Origin: an uncultured Bacteroidales bacterium
GTDB lineage: Bacteria > Bacteroidota > Bacteroidia > Bacteroidales > UBA932
NCBI GenBank assembly: GCA_944323805.1
Contig: CALUTW010000021.1
Span: 1-33,415 of the forward strand
DNA length: 33,415 nt
Reading direction: 5' to 3'
Within the stretch, counting starts at the first letter, position 1, and each line of letters starts with the position of its first letter. Position numbers and translations under genes: made by a program. Under the pieces are notes generated by a model. That model did not search any database, had not been told where the DNA came from, and was given only the letters and a program-made list of their open reading frames with translations. Below, piece by piece: positions 8,698 to 17,132 of this stretch.

Positions 8698-8736
8698 AAT
8701 CTCTATCTGTTTATTGATTTCTGACTGGGATGGACA

Positions 8737-10500
8737 TTACATCGATCTGTTGAAATAATGCGTATGCAGGAGGTGCTCGGCCTTCTCGCTGAGCGGCTTG
8801 CCGAGATATTCCTGATACAGTGTCTTGATGAACGGATTTTCATGCGACTTGCGCAATGTCTTGCCTGCATCCTCCCGATACAGGGCATTCGCCCTTGCAT
8901 ACAGGACAGCGGAATTACCGTGATGGAGAGGCTGCCCTCCTCCGCCGATACATCCTCCCGGACACGCCATGATTTCAATCGCATGGTACTCGTTGCGTCC
9001 GTGCCGGATATCCTCGAGAAGATGTCTGGCATTGCCGAGGCCGTGTGCTATACCGACTTTCAGTTCGAACCCGTCGAGGTCGACCGTCGCCCTGCGCACA
9101 CCGGACATGCCCCTGACATTCTGGAAATTGACACTCTTGAGAGTCTTTCCCGTGTACAGTTCATAGACTGTCCTGAGTGCGGCCTCCATGACACCTCCTG
9201 TAGCCCCGAATATGACACCGGCGCCGGTAGAAGTACCGAGAGGCTGGTCGAAATCCATGTCAGGAAGCAGGGTAAAGCTGATATTGGCCCTCTTGATGAG
9301 ACGGGCGAGCTCCCTTGTGGAAATCGAATAGTCCACATCAGGGTTGCCGTCAGTCTTGAACTCCTCCCTGTCGCATTCGTATTTCTTGGCGAGGCATGGC
9401 ATGATGGAGACCACGACAAGCCTTTCGCGCGGTATGCCCATCTTTTCCGCCCACCAGTTCTTGGCAATCGAGCCGAACATCTGCTGCGGAGAACGCGCAG
9501 TGGACGGGATGTCGAGCAGGTCCGGGAACTGATGCTCAAAGAAATTGACCCATGCCGGGCAGCAGGATGTCAGGATCGGCAGACGGACACTCCTGTCCCC
9601 GTCCAGATACCTTGTCAGGCGGTTCAGCATCTCGGCTCCCTCCTCCATGATTGTAAGGTCTGCAGCGAAGTCAGTGTCGAATACATAGTCGAAGCCGAGC
9701 TCCCGCAGGGCGGCGACCATCTTGCCGGTAACAAGTGTACCCGGCTGCATACCGAATTCCTCTCCTATGGCGGCCCGCACAGCCGGCGCGGTCTGCACTA
9801 TGACGACTTTGTCCGGGTCGGCAAGGTCCTCGACAAGCCTGTTGGTATGGTCACGCTCGGTAAGTGCCCCGACCGGACATACGGCCACGCACTGTCCGCA
9901 ATATGTACATTCGCTCTCGGTCATCATCTTGTCGAATGCCGGTGCTATTGTAGTATTGAAGCCCCTCCTTATTGCACCGAGGGCCCCGACAGTCTGCACT
10001 TCGTTGCACACTGTCTCACAGCGGCGGCAGAATATGCATTTGTCCATATTCCTGACGATGGAAGCCGTCACTTCCCTCTTGCGCGGGGACAGCTCTCCGC
10101 CGTTGAACGGCATTTCCCTTATATTGAACCTCAGGGCCAGGTTCTGCAGGTCGCAGTTTCCGGCCTTCGGGCAGGTCAGGCATTCGTTCGGATGGTCGGA
10201 AAGGATGAGCTCGGCAACTATTTTCCTGGCATTCATCACACGGAGCGTACTCGTACGCACCACCATCCCTTCGGTACATTTCGTGGCACAGGCAGGGGCA
10301 AGGTTTCTGCGTCCCTCGACCTCTACAACGCAGATACGGCATGAGGCCGGAGTATTCTTGATGCAGGTCCCCTTGAGATCGATATGGCAAAGCGTCGGGA
10401 TATCTATGCCGATCTGCTGCGCCGCCTCAAGTATCGTGGTGCCTTCCTGGACAGTCACGAAATGATGGTCTATCTGTAGTGTTATCTGTTTGTCTTCCAT
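8737..10500 (-). CDS. hydA: [FeFe]-hydrogenase catalytic subunit HydA
   Basis: Catalytic subunit of a group A, probably electron-bifurcating, [FeFe]-hydrogenase that makes or uses H2 in the cytoplasm. Domains of the 587-residue protein in order: N-terminal [2Fe-2S] plant-ferredoxin fold (Cys38, 54, 57, 71); His-Cys3 [4Fe-4S] site (His103, Cys107, 110, 116); two [4Fe-4S] clusters (Cys155/158/161/165 and Cys198/201/204/208); H-cluster domain with L1 TSCCPAW (311-317), L2 MPCLAKKYE (Cys369) and L3 ACPGGCIGGGGQP (Cys513, Cys517); and a C-terminal small-subunit-like tail. In L2 a Leu takes the place of the Thr seen in clostridial CpI. All H-cluster ligands are present. The gene lies between hydB and hydC, and all three maturases are in the convergent operon. 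Confidence 0.96.
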   Translation of the reverse strand: MEDKQITLQIDHHFVTVQEGTTILEAAQQIGIDIPTLCHIDLKGTCIKNTPASCRICVVEVEGRRNLAPACATKCTEGMVVRTSTLRVMNARKIVAELILSDHPNECLTCPKAGNCDLQNLALRFNIREMPFNGGELSPRKREVTASIVRNMDKCIFCRRCETVCNEVQTVGALGAIRRGFNTTIAPAFDKMMTESECTYCGQCVAVCPVGALTERDHTNRLVEDLADPDKVVIVQTAPAVRAAIGEEFGMQPGTLVTGKMVAALRELGFDYVFDTDFAADLTIMEEGAEMLNRLTRYLDGDRSVRLPILTSCCPAWVNFFEHQFPDLLDIPSTARSPQQMFGSIAKNWWAEKMGIPRERLVVVSIMPCLAKKYECDREEFKTDGNPDVDYSISTRELARLIKRANISFTLLPDMDFDQPLGTSTGAGVIFGATGGVMEAALRTVYELYTGKTLKSVNFQNVRGMSGVRRATVDLDGFELKVGIAHGLGNARHLLEDIRHGRNEYHAIEIMACPGGCIGGGGQPLHHGNSAVLYARANALYREDAGKTLRKSHENPFIKTLYQEYLGKPLSEKAEHLLHTHYFNRSM

Positions 10501-10551
10501 AATTACGCGGTTGGAGTCTGTTCTTTTGTCATAATTCCCTTACGCACATTT

Positions 10552-12459
10552 CTAATGCACCGAAATCGCCTTGAACTTGCATCTTGCCATGCACATTCCG
10601 CACTTGATACACTTTGATGGATTGATGATGTGCGGCTTGCGGACATCGCCGATGATTGCATCCGCCGGACAGTTCTTTGCACAGAGATGGCATCCGATAC
10701 ACAGCTTAGGGTCTATCGAATATGTCAGGAGAGCCTTGCACTGCTTTGCGCGGCACTTATGGTCGCGGACATGCTCCAGATACTCATCGTAGAAATGGTT
10801 CAGGGTAGAGAGCACCGGATTGGGGGATGTCTGCCCGAGCCCGCACAATGCCGTATCCTTTATTACCTTTCCCAAAGTGGACAGGGTCTTGAGGTCCTCC
10901 TCGGTGCCATGGCCGTCCGTAATCTTGTTCAGAGTCTCGAGCAGGCGCTTGTTGCCTATTCGGCACGGGGTACATTTCCCGCACGATTCCTCGACAGTGA
11001 AATCAAGGTAGAACCTCGCCACGGACACCATGCAGTCGTCCTCGTCCATGACTATCATTCCTCCGGATCCCATCATGGAGCCTTCTGCAAGGAGATTGTC
11101 GAAATCGATAGGGATATCGAGATGCTTCTCGGTAAGACATCCGCCTGAAGGGCCTCCTGTCTGTACCGCCTTGAACTTCTTTCCGCCCTTGATGCCTCCG
11201 CCGATCTCATATATGACCTCACGGAGAGTCGTCCCCATAGGGACTTCTATAAGGCCGACATTATTGATCTTGCCTGCAAGGGCGAACACCTTGGTGCCCT
11301 TTGACTTCTCTGTCCCGATGGATGCGAACCATTCCGGCCCTTTCGTAAGTATGACAGGGATATTCGCAAGGGTCTCGACATTGTTGACATTCGTCGGCTT
11401 CCCGAGATATCCGGACTCTGCCGGGAAAGGAGGCTTCATTGTAGGCTCTCCCCTCTTCCCTTCCATCGAATGGATGAGGGCAGTTTCCTCTCCGCAGACA
11501 AACGCCCCGGCACCGTACCTTATCTCTATGTCGAAGCTGAACCCGCTGCCGAGTATATGGTCGCCGAGCAGACCGTATTCCCGGGCCTGGGCAATAGCCG
11601 TCTTTAGGCGGTGTATGGCAAGCGGATATTCAGCACGGATATAGACGAGCCCTTTCGGAGAACCGATGGAGTAGCCGCATATGGCCATTGCCTCCACTAT
11701 TGAATGCGGGTCGCCTTCCATTATGGACCGGTCCATGAATGCCCCCGGGTCTCCCTCGTCGGCATTGCAGACCACGTATTTCATATCCGAGACGCTTTTC
11801 CTGGCAAATCCCCATTTCACACCCGTAGGGAAGCCTCCGCCTCCGCGGCCTCTCAGTCCCGAACGCTTCACAGAATCGATGACTTCCTCTGGAGTCCTGT
11901 TGAGTATGCTGTCGGCAAGAGCGGAATATCCGTCCCTGGCGATATATTCCTCAATGTTCTCAGGGTCGATAAAGCCGCAGTTGCGCAATGCGACGCGCAT
12001 CTGCTTGCGGTAGAAATCCATGTGCTTGGAGTCGCTGACGCTATGCCCGGTCTTCGGGTCGACATACAGCAGGCGTTCGACTTTCCTTCCTCCGATGATG
12101 TGCTCGCGGACTATCTCCTCCGCATCATCGGGACCTACCTGCGTATAGAAGGTATTGTCCGGTATTATCTTCACTACAGGGCCTTTCTCGCAGAAGCCGA
12201 AGCAGCCAGTCGTTACGACCTCGACCTTGTCGGCAATCCCGTTTTCCTGCAGTTTCTCCCGGATTCGTTCACAGATGAGATGGCTTGAGGATGCCTTGCA
12301 TCCCGTACCGCCGCATATCAGTATCTGCATATGGCCGGTCCCTGTATCAAGACCGCAGCAGCGTCCGTCATCCGCCGCATTGCTCTGTTCCCTCAGCAAC
12401 AGCATCCGCGCAGCTTTTTCCCTGACGGCGTTCAGATCCTCGATTGTCAATATTTTCAT
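10552..12459 (-). CDS. hydB: NuoF-like NAD(H)/FMN subunit HydB of bifurcating hydrogenase
   Basis: A 635-residue flavoprotein subunit that binds NAD(H) and FMN and passes electrons between NADH, ferredoxin and HydA; in characterised HydABC enzymes this subunit is central to bifurcation. It begins with a thioredoxin-like [2Fe-2S] domain (Cys49, Cys54, Cys86, Cys90). The NuoF core follows, with the glycine-rich GRGGGGFPTG motif near residue 205, GAGAFVCGEETAL, and the [4Fe-4S] ligand segment ESCGKCTPCRIG. The C-terminus holds two ferredoxin [4Fe-4S] motifs (Cys587/590/593/597 and Cys617/620/623/627). This domain order matches HydB rather than plain complex I NuoF. It is first in its operon, with a strong promoter match at 12485-12514. 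Confidence 0.95.
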   Translation of the reverse strand: MKILTIEDLNAVREKAARMLLLREQSNAADDGRCCGLDTGTGHMQILICGGTGCKASSSHLICERIREKLQENGIADKVEVVTTGCFGFCEKGPVVKIIPDNTFYTQVGPDDAEEIVREHIIGGRKVERLLYVDPKTGHSVSDSKHMDFYRKQMRVALRNCGFIDPENIEEYIARDGYSALADSILNRTPEEVIDSVKRSGLRGRGGGGFPTGVKWGFARKSVSDMKYVVCNADEGDPGAFMDRSIMEGDPHSIVEAMAICGYSIGSPKGLVYIRAEYPLAIHRLKTAIAQAREYGLLGDHILGSGFSFDIEIRYGAGAFVCGEETALIHSMEGKRGEPTMKPPFPAESGYLGKPTNVNNVETLANIPVILTKGPEWFASIGTEKSKGTKVFALAGKINNVGLIEVPMGTTLREVIYEIGGGIKGGKKFKAVQTGGPSGGCLTEKHLDIPIDFDNLLAEGSMMGSGGMIVMDEDDCMVSVARFYLDFTVEESCGKCTPCRIGNKRLLETLNKITDGHGTEEDLKTLSTLGKVIKDTALCGLGQTSPNPVLSTLNHFYDEYLEHVRDHKCRAKQCKALLTYSIDPKLCIGCHLCAKNCPADAIIGDVRKPHIINPSKCIKCGMCMARCKFKAISVH

Positions 12460-12484
12460 TCTAAAATTAGATTAGAGTGCAAAC

Positions 12485-12514
12485 AAAGATAGCTAAAGAT
12501 TTTTAATCTCCAAT
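12485..12514 (-). promoter_or_regulatory. -33/-7 promoter for hydBAC
   Basis: On the minus strand TTG at 12512-12514 is followed after exactly 19 bases by TATCTTTG (12485-12492), a full Bacteroidota promoter layout, 25 bases before the hydB ATG. It is divergent from the mmdA-side promoter at 12652-12659. Confidence 0.7.
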
Positions 12515-12651
12515 GTTAGAAAATTTAATTTAAAGCACATGTTACATTAATTTCTGTAACCTGGGTATTTGCGGGCCGTTTCCGCCTGCCGTACACATCG
12601 TGGCTATCAAATAAGAATGGCCGCAAGGGCGATTTTTTGAAAAAAAGAAGT

Positions 12652-12659
12652 TATATTTG
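12652..12659 (+). promoter_or_regulatory. Bacteroidota -7 promoter motif for the carboxyltransferase operon
   Basis: TATATTTG matches TAnnTTTG and gives a leader of about 70 bases before the ATG at 12730. Its presence argues against the longer reading frame starting at 12637. Confidence 0.55.
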
Positions 12660-12729
12660 TGCGATTTTGAGAGAAAACCAGGTCATCTGGAGAATAACAG
12701 ACTGGAAAACATTTAATACTATACAGATT

Positions 12730-14292
12730 ATGAGTATTCAACAGGAAAAGATCAAAGAGCTTGTCGAGCGCAGGGCCAAAGCCCGCATGGGAGGTGGCCA
12801 GAAAAGAATCGATGCTCAGCATCAGAAAGGAAAACTCACTGCCCGTGAGAGAATTGCAAAGCTTCTTGACGAGGGCAGCTTTGAGGAATACGACATGTTC
12901 GTACAGCACCGCTGCACAAACTTCGGGATGGAGAAGACCAAGTTTGACGGAGACGGTGTGGTAACCGGACACGGGACCATCGACGGCCGGCCTGTATATG
13001 TGTTCGCACAGGATTTCACTGTGTCAGGAGGCTCCCTCTCCGAGACAATGGCGCAGAAAATATGCAAGGTCATGGACATGGCTGTCAAGAACGGCGCCCC
13101 ATGCATCGGCCTCAATGACTCCGGCGGAGCCCGTATCCAGGAAGGAATCTGCGCACTTGCAGGCTTCGGAGAGATTTTCCAGAGGAATATCCTTGCATCC
13201 GGTGTCATCCCGCAGATTTCAGGTATCTTCGGACCTTGCGCAGGCGGTGCAGTATACTCCCCTGCCCTGACAGACTTCAACATAATGGTCAAGAACACCT
13301 CATACATGTTCCTGACAGGTCCTGGCGTCGTCAAGACCGTGACCGGAGAGGTTGTGACCCAGGAAGAGCTCGGAGGCGCGAGCGTACATGCGACAAAAAG
13401 CGGTGTAGCGCACTTTGCAGCCGAAAATGAGGAGGAAGGTCTCCAGATAATCAAGGACATCCTCAGCTTCATACCTCAGAACAACATGGAGGAGGCGCCT
13501 TTCGTGCCGACCGACGACCCTGCAGGAAGGGTTGACGACAGCCTCAATGAGATAATCCCGGACAGCCCCAACAAGCCTTATGACATGTACAAGGTCATAG
13601 GAAGCATCGTAGATGACGGCAAGTTCCTTGAAATCCACAAGAACTGGGCAAAGAACATCATCATCGGATTCGCACACATGAACGGACGTTCAGTAGGAGT
13701 CGTAGCCAACCAGCCTAAGATTCTTGCCGGCGTACTCGACATAAATGCATCCCGCAAGGCTGCCCGTTTCGTGCGCTTCTGCGATGCATTCAACATCCCG
13801 CTCGTGACACTGGTAGACGTACCGGGATTCCTCTGCGGCACTCAGCAGGAGTATGGCGGAATCATCGTACACGGTGCAAAGCTTCTCTACGCCTATGGCG
13901 AGGCTACCGTGCCTAAAGTGACCGTAACCCTCAGGAAATCATATGGCGGGTCACATATCGTGATGAGCTGCAAGCAGCTTCGCGGAGACATCAACTATGC
14001 ATGGCCATCGGCAAATATCGCCGTGATGGGTGCCGACGGAGCAGTGGAAATCCTCTATTCAAAGGAAATCAAGGCCATCGAAGACCCTGCAGAGAGGGCA
14101 AAGGTCGCCGCAGACAAGAAGAAAGAGTACGATGACCTCTTCTGCAATCCTTACCAGGCAGCAAGCTACGGCTACATCGATGATGTAATCGAGCCGCGCA
14201 ACACGAGATTCCGCGTTATCCGCGCCCTCGAGCAGCTTGCCGGGAAGAAAGTGGTCAATCCGCCTAAGAAACATGACAATCTGCCTCTGTAA
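12730..14292 (+). CDS. mmdA: Methylmalonyl-CoA decarboxylase/propionyl-CoA carboxylase carboxyltransferase subunit
   Basis: Biotin-dependent carboxyltransferase that moves CO2 between (methyl)malonyl-CoA and carboxybiotin, used in the succinate-propionate pathway. The 520-residue protein has the two crotonase-like halves of the family. The N-terminal half carries [11 protein letters not shown] and [16 protein letters not shown]. The C-terminal half carries [18 protein letters not shown] and [19 protein letters not shown]. The ATG at 12730 gives the usual N-terminus ([18 protein letters not shown]) and lies below the promoter motif at 12652-12659. An OadG-like protein and a biotin carrier follow in the same operon. 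Sequence alone does not separate a Na+-pumping decarboxylase from a soluble propionyl-CoA carboxylase: neither the membrane beta subunit nor a biotin carboxylase is in the window. Confidence 0.9.
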   Translation: MSIQQEKIKELVERRAKARMGGGQKRIDAQHQKGKLTARERIAKLLDEGSFEEYDMFVQHRCTNFGMEKTKFDGDGVVTGHGTIDGRPVYVFAQDFTVSGGSLSETMAQKICKVMDMAVKNGAPCIGLNDSGGARIQEGICALAGFGEIFQRNILASGVIPQISGIFGPCAGGAVYSPALTDFNIMVKNTSYMFLTGPGVVKTVTGEVVTQEELGGASVHATKSGVAHFAAENEEEGLQIIKDILSFIPQNNMEEAPFVPTDDPAGRVDDSLNEIIPDSPNKPYDMYKVIGSIVDDGKFLEIHKNWAKNIIIGFAHMNGRSVGVVANQPKILAGVLDINASRKAARFVRFCDAFNIPLVTLVDVPGFLCGTQQEYGGIIVHGAKLLYAYGEATVPKVTVTLRKSYGGSHIVMSCKQLRGDINYAWPSANIAVMGADGAVEILYSKEIKAIEDPAERAKVAADKKKEYDDLFCNPYQAASYGYIDDVIEPRNTRFRVIRALEQLAGKKVVNPPKKHDNLPL

Positions 14293-14343
14293 GCCCCACG
14301 GCTTCACTCATGACAGATGAAACCCATTAAAAGCTGAAGCATA

Positions 14344-14562
14344 ATGAATGAGATCAGTCCGGAAAAAGCTTTCGAGCTTGCCGCCAATATAGATAACGGT
14401 ATAGGCGGGGAAATCTGCGCAGCCATCGCAATGGCTCTCGACCGCTGCATGGCGGATGAGGTCCATGACCAGGAGAGCTTTGTAATCACAATAAAGCCAA
14501 AGGAGACCCCATGGACTTCGAGGTATGCCACCTTGCGCCAGCTGCCGGAAAGGAAAAAGTAA
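14344..14562 (+). CDS. Small OadG-like accessory protein without membrane helix
   Basis: A 72-residue protein between the carboxyltransferase and the biotin carrier. Its AIAMALDR segment, the VHDQESFVITIKP stretch and the PWTSRYATLRQLP end resemble, from memory of the family, the cytoplasmic C-terminal part of Bacteroidota OadG/delta-subunit proteins. That part normally follows a single N-terminal membrane helix. No hydrophobic N-terminal helix is present here, and the 51-base gap to mmdA leaves no room for one. The position in the operon supports a role in holding the carboxyltransferase and biotin carrier together. The assignment rests on recognised pattern and context only; a lineage-specific protein of unknown function remains possible. 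Confidence 0.6.
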   Translation: MNEISPEKAFELAANIDNGIGGEICAAIAMALDRCMADEVHDQESFVITIKPKETPWTSRYATLRQLPERKK

Positions 14563-14586
14563 ATCAAACTGATAAATAACAAGGAA

Positions 14587-15075
14587 ATGAAACAATATAA
14601 TTTCAAGATCAACGGGAACGAATACAATGTGACCATCAATTCAGTCGACGGTAATGTCGCTGATGTCACTGTTGTAGCTTCTTATAAGGTGGAGCTCGGC
14701 AACGGGACAGCTCCTATATCAGTACAGGGTGCACCGGCTTCACAGGCCGCTCCTGCACCTGCACCGCAGGCTGCGGCTCCTGTACAGACAGCTCCGGCAC
14801 AGGCAGCACCGGCTCCTCAGGCCGCTCCTGCACCGGCAGCGGCACCGGCCGCATCCGGGAACGGGAAGCCAGTCACTTCCCCACTCCCTGGAGTGATAGT
14901 CGATATTACTGTCAAGGTCGGAGACAGCGTAAAGGCCGGACAGCAGGTTGCCGTACTCGAGGCAATGAAGATGGAGAACGCCATCGAGGCTGACCATGCA
15001 GGTACAGTCACTGCAATCCTTGTCAACAAGGGGGATTCAGTGCTTGAAGGAGTGCCTATCGTGACAATTGCCTGA
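14587..15075 (+). CDS. Biotin carboxyl carrier protein (decarboxylase gamma subunit type)
   Basis: A 162-residue carrier whose biotinylated lysine shuttles CO2 for the carboxyltransferase encoded two genes upstream. The N-terminal ~50 residues form a small domain (MKQYNFKINGNEYNVTI). An Ala/Pro/Gln-rich flexible linker follows at roughly residues 48-92. The C-terminal biotinyl/lipoyl domain has the biotin site EAMKMEN with the modified lysine at residue 128. The layout is that of methylmalonyl-CoA and oxaloacetate decarboxylase gamma/biotin subunits. The gene starts 24 bases after the small OadG-like gene and ends just before a strong intrinsic terminator, so it is the last gene of the operon. 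Confidence 0.92.
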   Translation: MKQYNFKINGNEYNVTINSVDGNVADVTVVASYKVELGNGTAPISVQGAPASQAAPAPAPQAAAPVQTAPAQAAPAPQAAPAPAAAPAASGNGKPVTSPLPGVIVDITVKVGDSVKAGQQVAVLEAMKMENAIEADHAGTVTAILVNKGDSVLEGVPIVTIA

Positions 15076-15104
15076 GCACACAGGATATAGATTTACGTTC
15101 TTTG

Positions 15105-15143
15105 AAAAGTGGACCTGTATGACATTATTGCAGGTCCTCTTTT
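15105..15143 (+). terminator. Intrinsic terminator after biotin carrier gene
   Basis: Positions 15105-15117 (aaaagtggacctg) pair with 15131-15143 (caggtcctctttt): a 13-bp stem with one mismatch, a 13-base loop and a T-rich 3' arm. Because the arms are A-rich and T-rich it could also stop transcription from the right. Confidence 0.8.
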
Positions 15144-15159
15144 CATTTCATACCATACC

Positions 15160-15189
15160 CCGGACAGGCCTGCCGGCAGGTCCGGACAG
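15160..15189. promoter_or_regulatory. Palindrome flanked by direct repeats upstream of regulator
   Basis: The 12-bp perfect palindrome CCTGCCGGCAGG (15169-15180) is flanked on each side, one base away, by the direct repeat CCGGACAG (15160-15167 and 15182-15189). It ends 6 bases before the regulator gene's first ATG. It could be an operator or a leader structure; no function is known. Confidence 0.35.
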
Positions 15190-15195
15190 ATTTGA

Positions 15196-16908
15196 ATGCC
15201 TATGCAGATACATGGATTATTGAAATGGATACCTGTTGCGGCAATATGCGTATCAGCCGTGATGAGCTGCAGCAAGGGATACAACGGATATGGATACAGC
15301 CCGGAATCGGAAAAGATGCTGGAGGAGCTTGACAGGACTCTCACGGAAAAGGACATCTATGACCTCGCCAAGAATGAGAGAATAAACGTTATCAAGGGCG
15401 GTATCGGGGCGGCTGCTGCATCGGAGGACGGGCCATACAAGGGAATGTACAATGTATATGACAGGCTCTATGATGAATACTATCAGTATAACATCGATTC
15501 CGCAATTACCTATGCAAGGAAGAAACAGACCATCGCGGAACTTTCCGGGGACAGGGACCTCATAAATGATTCGATGCTTGACCTGGCTGACAGGTACGTG
15601 CTGTCGGGCATGTTTACCGAGGCTTTCTCATTGATGGGCAGCATCAGGGTCCAGGAACTGTCGGAAGTGCTGAGACCGCGCTATTTCCACATATACAACT
15701 CACTGTATAACGGCATGTGTGCCGCATCGGACGATCCGGTGCTGAGAGAGCGATACAGGATACAGCGGGACGGGTACCGCCGGATGCTGTACGAAAGGCT
15801 CGGGACAGATGACATTTCCCGTCTTTACGTGCTGTCCGAGATGATGATTGACAACGGGAATGCCGGGACGATACTGGACAGCCTGTATGCAAAATACAAC
15901 TCGGTGGAGATATCATTGCATGAAAAAGCCATATTGAGCTATATAATAGGCAATGTCTGGCTTCAATGCGGCAACCGGGACAAGTCGATATACCATTATG
16001 CTGAAAGCGCAATCTACGATCTGCGCACGCCTGTCAATGAATACAAGTCCCTGCATGAGCTTGCCGCGCTGCTCTACGAGAACGGGGATGTCAGAAGGGC
16101 ATACCGGTACATCACGCGCTCAGTAAATGATGCCATGACCGCCAATGCAAGGATAAATATCCAGTCCATCAACAGGCTGCTCCCGATCATATCCTCATCC
16201 TACAATATCCGGATGAAGGAGAACCAGCAGGAGCTGAGGAAACTGCTTGCAGGCATAAGCATCCTGGCGGTACTGCTTGCGGCAGCGATACTTTCCCTTG
16301 TGCGGGTCATGAAAAAGGTATCTGTGGCTGAACGCCGCACCAGGGAAAAGAACGATGAGCTCCAGACCCTGAACGGCAGGCTGCATGAATACATATTGAT
16401 GCTTCAGGAGGCCAATGACATAAAGGAATCATACCTTGCCCGCTACCTTGACATGTGCTCGGACTATATCGAAGGCCTTGAACGGTACAGGTCCCATCTC
16501 AGGAAGTCGGCAAAGAACGGAGGATTTGCAGAAGTCATGGACAATCTCAAGTCCCGGGACTTCATTGAAAAGGAGCTCCAGGAATTCTATGCCCAGTTCG
16601 ATGCCACATTCCTTGACCTCTTCCCTGATTTCATCGCGCAACTCAACGGACTCCTGCAGCCGGACAAACGGATTGAAGACACATCGAAGGAAGGGATACT
16701 GTCCACTGAGCTCAGGGTCATGGCACTGATAAGGTTGGGTGTCAACGATTCCGTAAAGATAGCGCACTTCCTGAGACGGTCCGTCTCGACCATATACAAT
16801 TACAGGGTAAAGCTGCGTAACGCCGCCATGTCGGACAGGGAAGAGTTCGAAAGGCAGATCATGCATATAGGAAGATTCGGGCAAAACGCCGTCCATGTGA
16901 AGGAATGA
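15196..16908 (+). CDS. DUF6377/SusR-like membrane-bound transcriptional regulator
   Basis: A 570-residue one-protein sensor-regulator of the type found beside SusC/SusD loci; it probably senses a periplasmic sugar and activates the genes downstream. The order is an N-terminal hydrophobic signal ending in a lipobox-like VMSC, then a periplasmic helical region of about 320 residues with TPR-like repeats. A membrane segment follows at about 350-372 (LLAGISILAVLLAAAILSLV), then a coiled-coil stretch and the cytoplasmic DUF6377 region. That region contains QEANDIKESYLARYLDMCSD and a C-terminal helix-turn-helix near 505-540 (ELRVMALIRLG, KIAHFLRRSVSTIYNYR). The start could also be the ATG two codons on. 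In B. theta a dextran locus with GH66 is, as I recall, controlled by this kind of protein. Confidence 0.85.
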   Translation: MPMQIHGLLKWIPVAAICVSAVMSCSKGYNGYGYSPESEKMLEELDRTLTEKDIYDLAKNERINVIKGGIGAAAASEDGPYKGMYNVYDRLYDEYYQYNIDSAITYARKKQTIAELSGDRDLINDSMLDLADRYVLSGMFTEAFSLMGSIRVQELSEVLRPRYFHIYNSLYNGMCAASDDPVLRERYRIQRDGYRRMLYERLGTDDISRLYVLSEMMIDNGNAGTILDSLYAKYNSVEISLHEKAILSYIIGNVWLQCGNRDKSIYHYAESAIYDLRTPVNEYKSLHELAALLYENGDVRRAYRYITRSVNDAMTANARINIQSINRLLPIISSSYNIRMKENQQELRKLLAGISILAVLLAAAILSLVRVMKKVSVAERRTREKNDELQTLNGRLHEYILMLQEANDIKESYLARYLDMCSDYIEGLERYRSHLRKSAKNGGFAEVMDNLKSRDFIEKELQEFYAQFDATFLDLFPDFIAQLNGLLQPDKRIEDTSKEGILSTELRVMALIRLGVNDSVKIAHFLRRSVSTIYNYRVKLRNAAMSDREEFERQIMHIGRFGQNAVHVKE

Positions 16909-17132
16909 CAGGCTCCGCGGCTTTTTAAGACACTACTAAATTCAAGTTATATTCATTTATTATATTATTGATAATTAGGGTATTATCTAAATATTTCCAC
17001 TACTATTTCATTACATGGGCTTTGATGGATGGCTGATGCTGGCGAAATTTGAGACAGATGTTTCCGGATGCCGGTAAAAGCGGCAGACGAAACAGCAGAC
17101 CATTAATAATTAAAAACATTAAAGCTGATCCA
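16909..17132 (+). promoter_or_regulatory. AT-rich control region upstream of susC-like gene
   Basis: 224 bases separate the regulator from susC. An AT-rich stretch (about 16935-17010) holds an inverted repeat attat-tg-ataat at 16964-16975. No exact TAnnTTTG was found, unlike most other genes here, which fits a promoter that depends on the adjacent activator. No convincing terminator is seen after the regulator gene. Confidence 0.4.

Noticed and set aside
8758..10344. A 528-codon open frame on the plus strand, opposite hydA.
   Set aside because: It is exactly antisense to the well-supported hydA and has no family motifs; its openness follows from codon bias of the real gene.
8221..12459. Complex I (nuoE/nuoF/nuoG) fragment instead of hydrogenase.
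   Set aside because: The large subunit has all H-cluster motifs and the maturases are adjacent; no other nuo genes are present.
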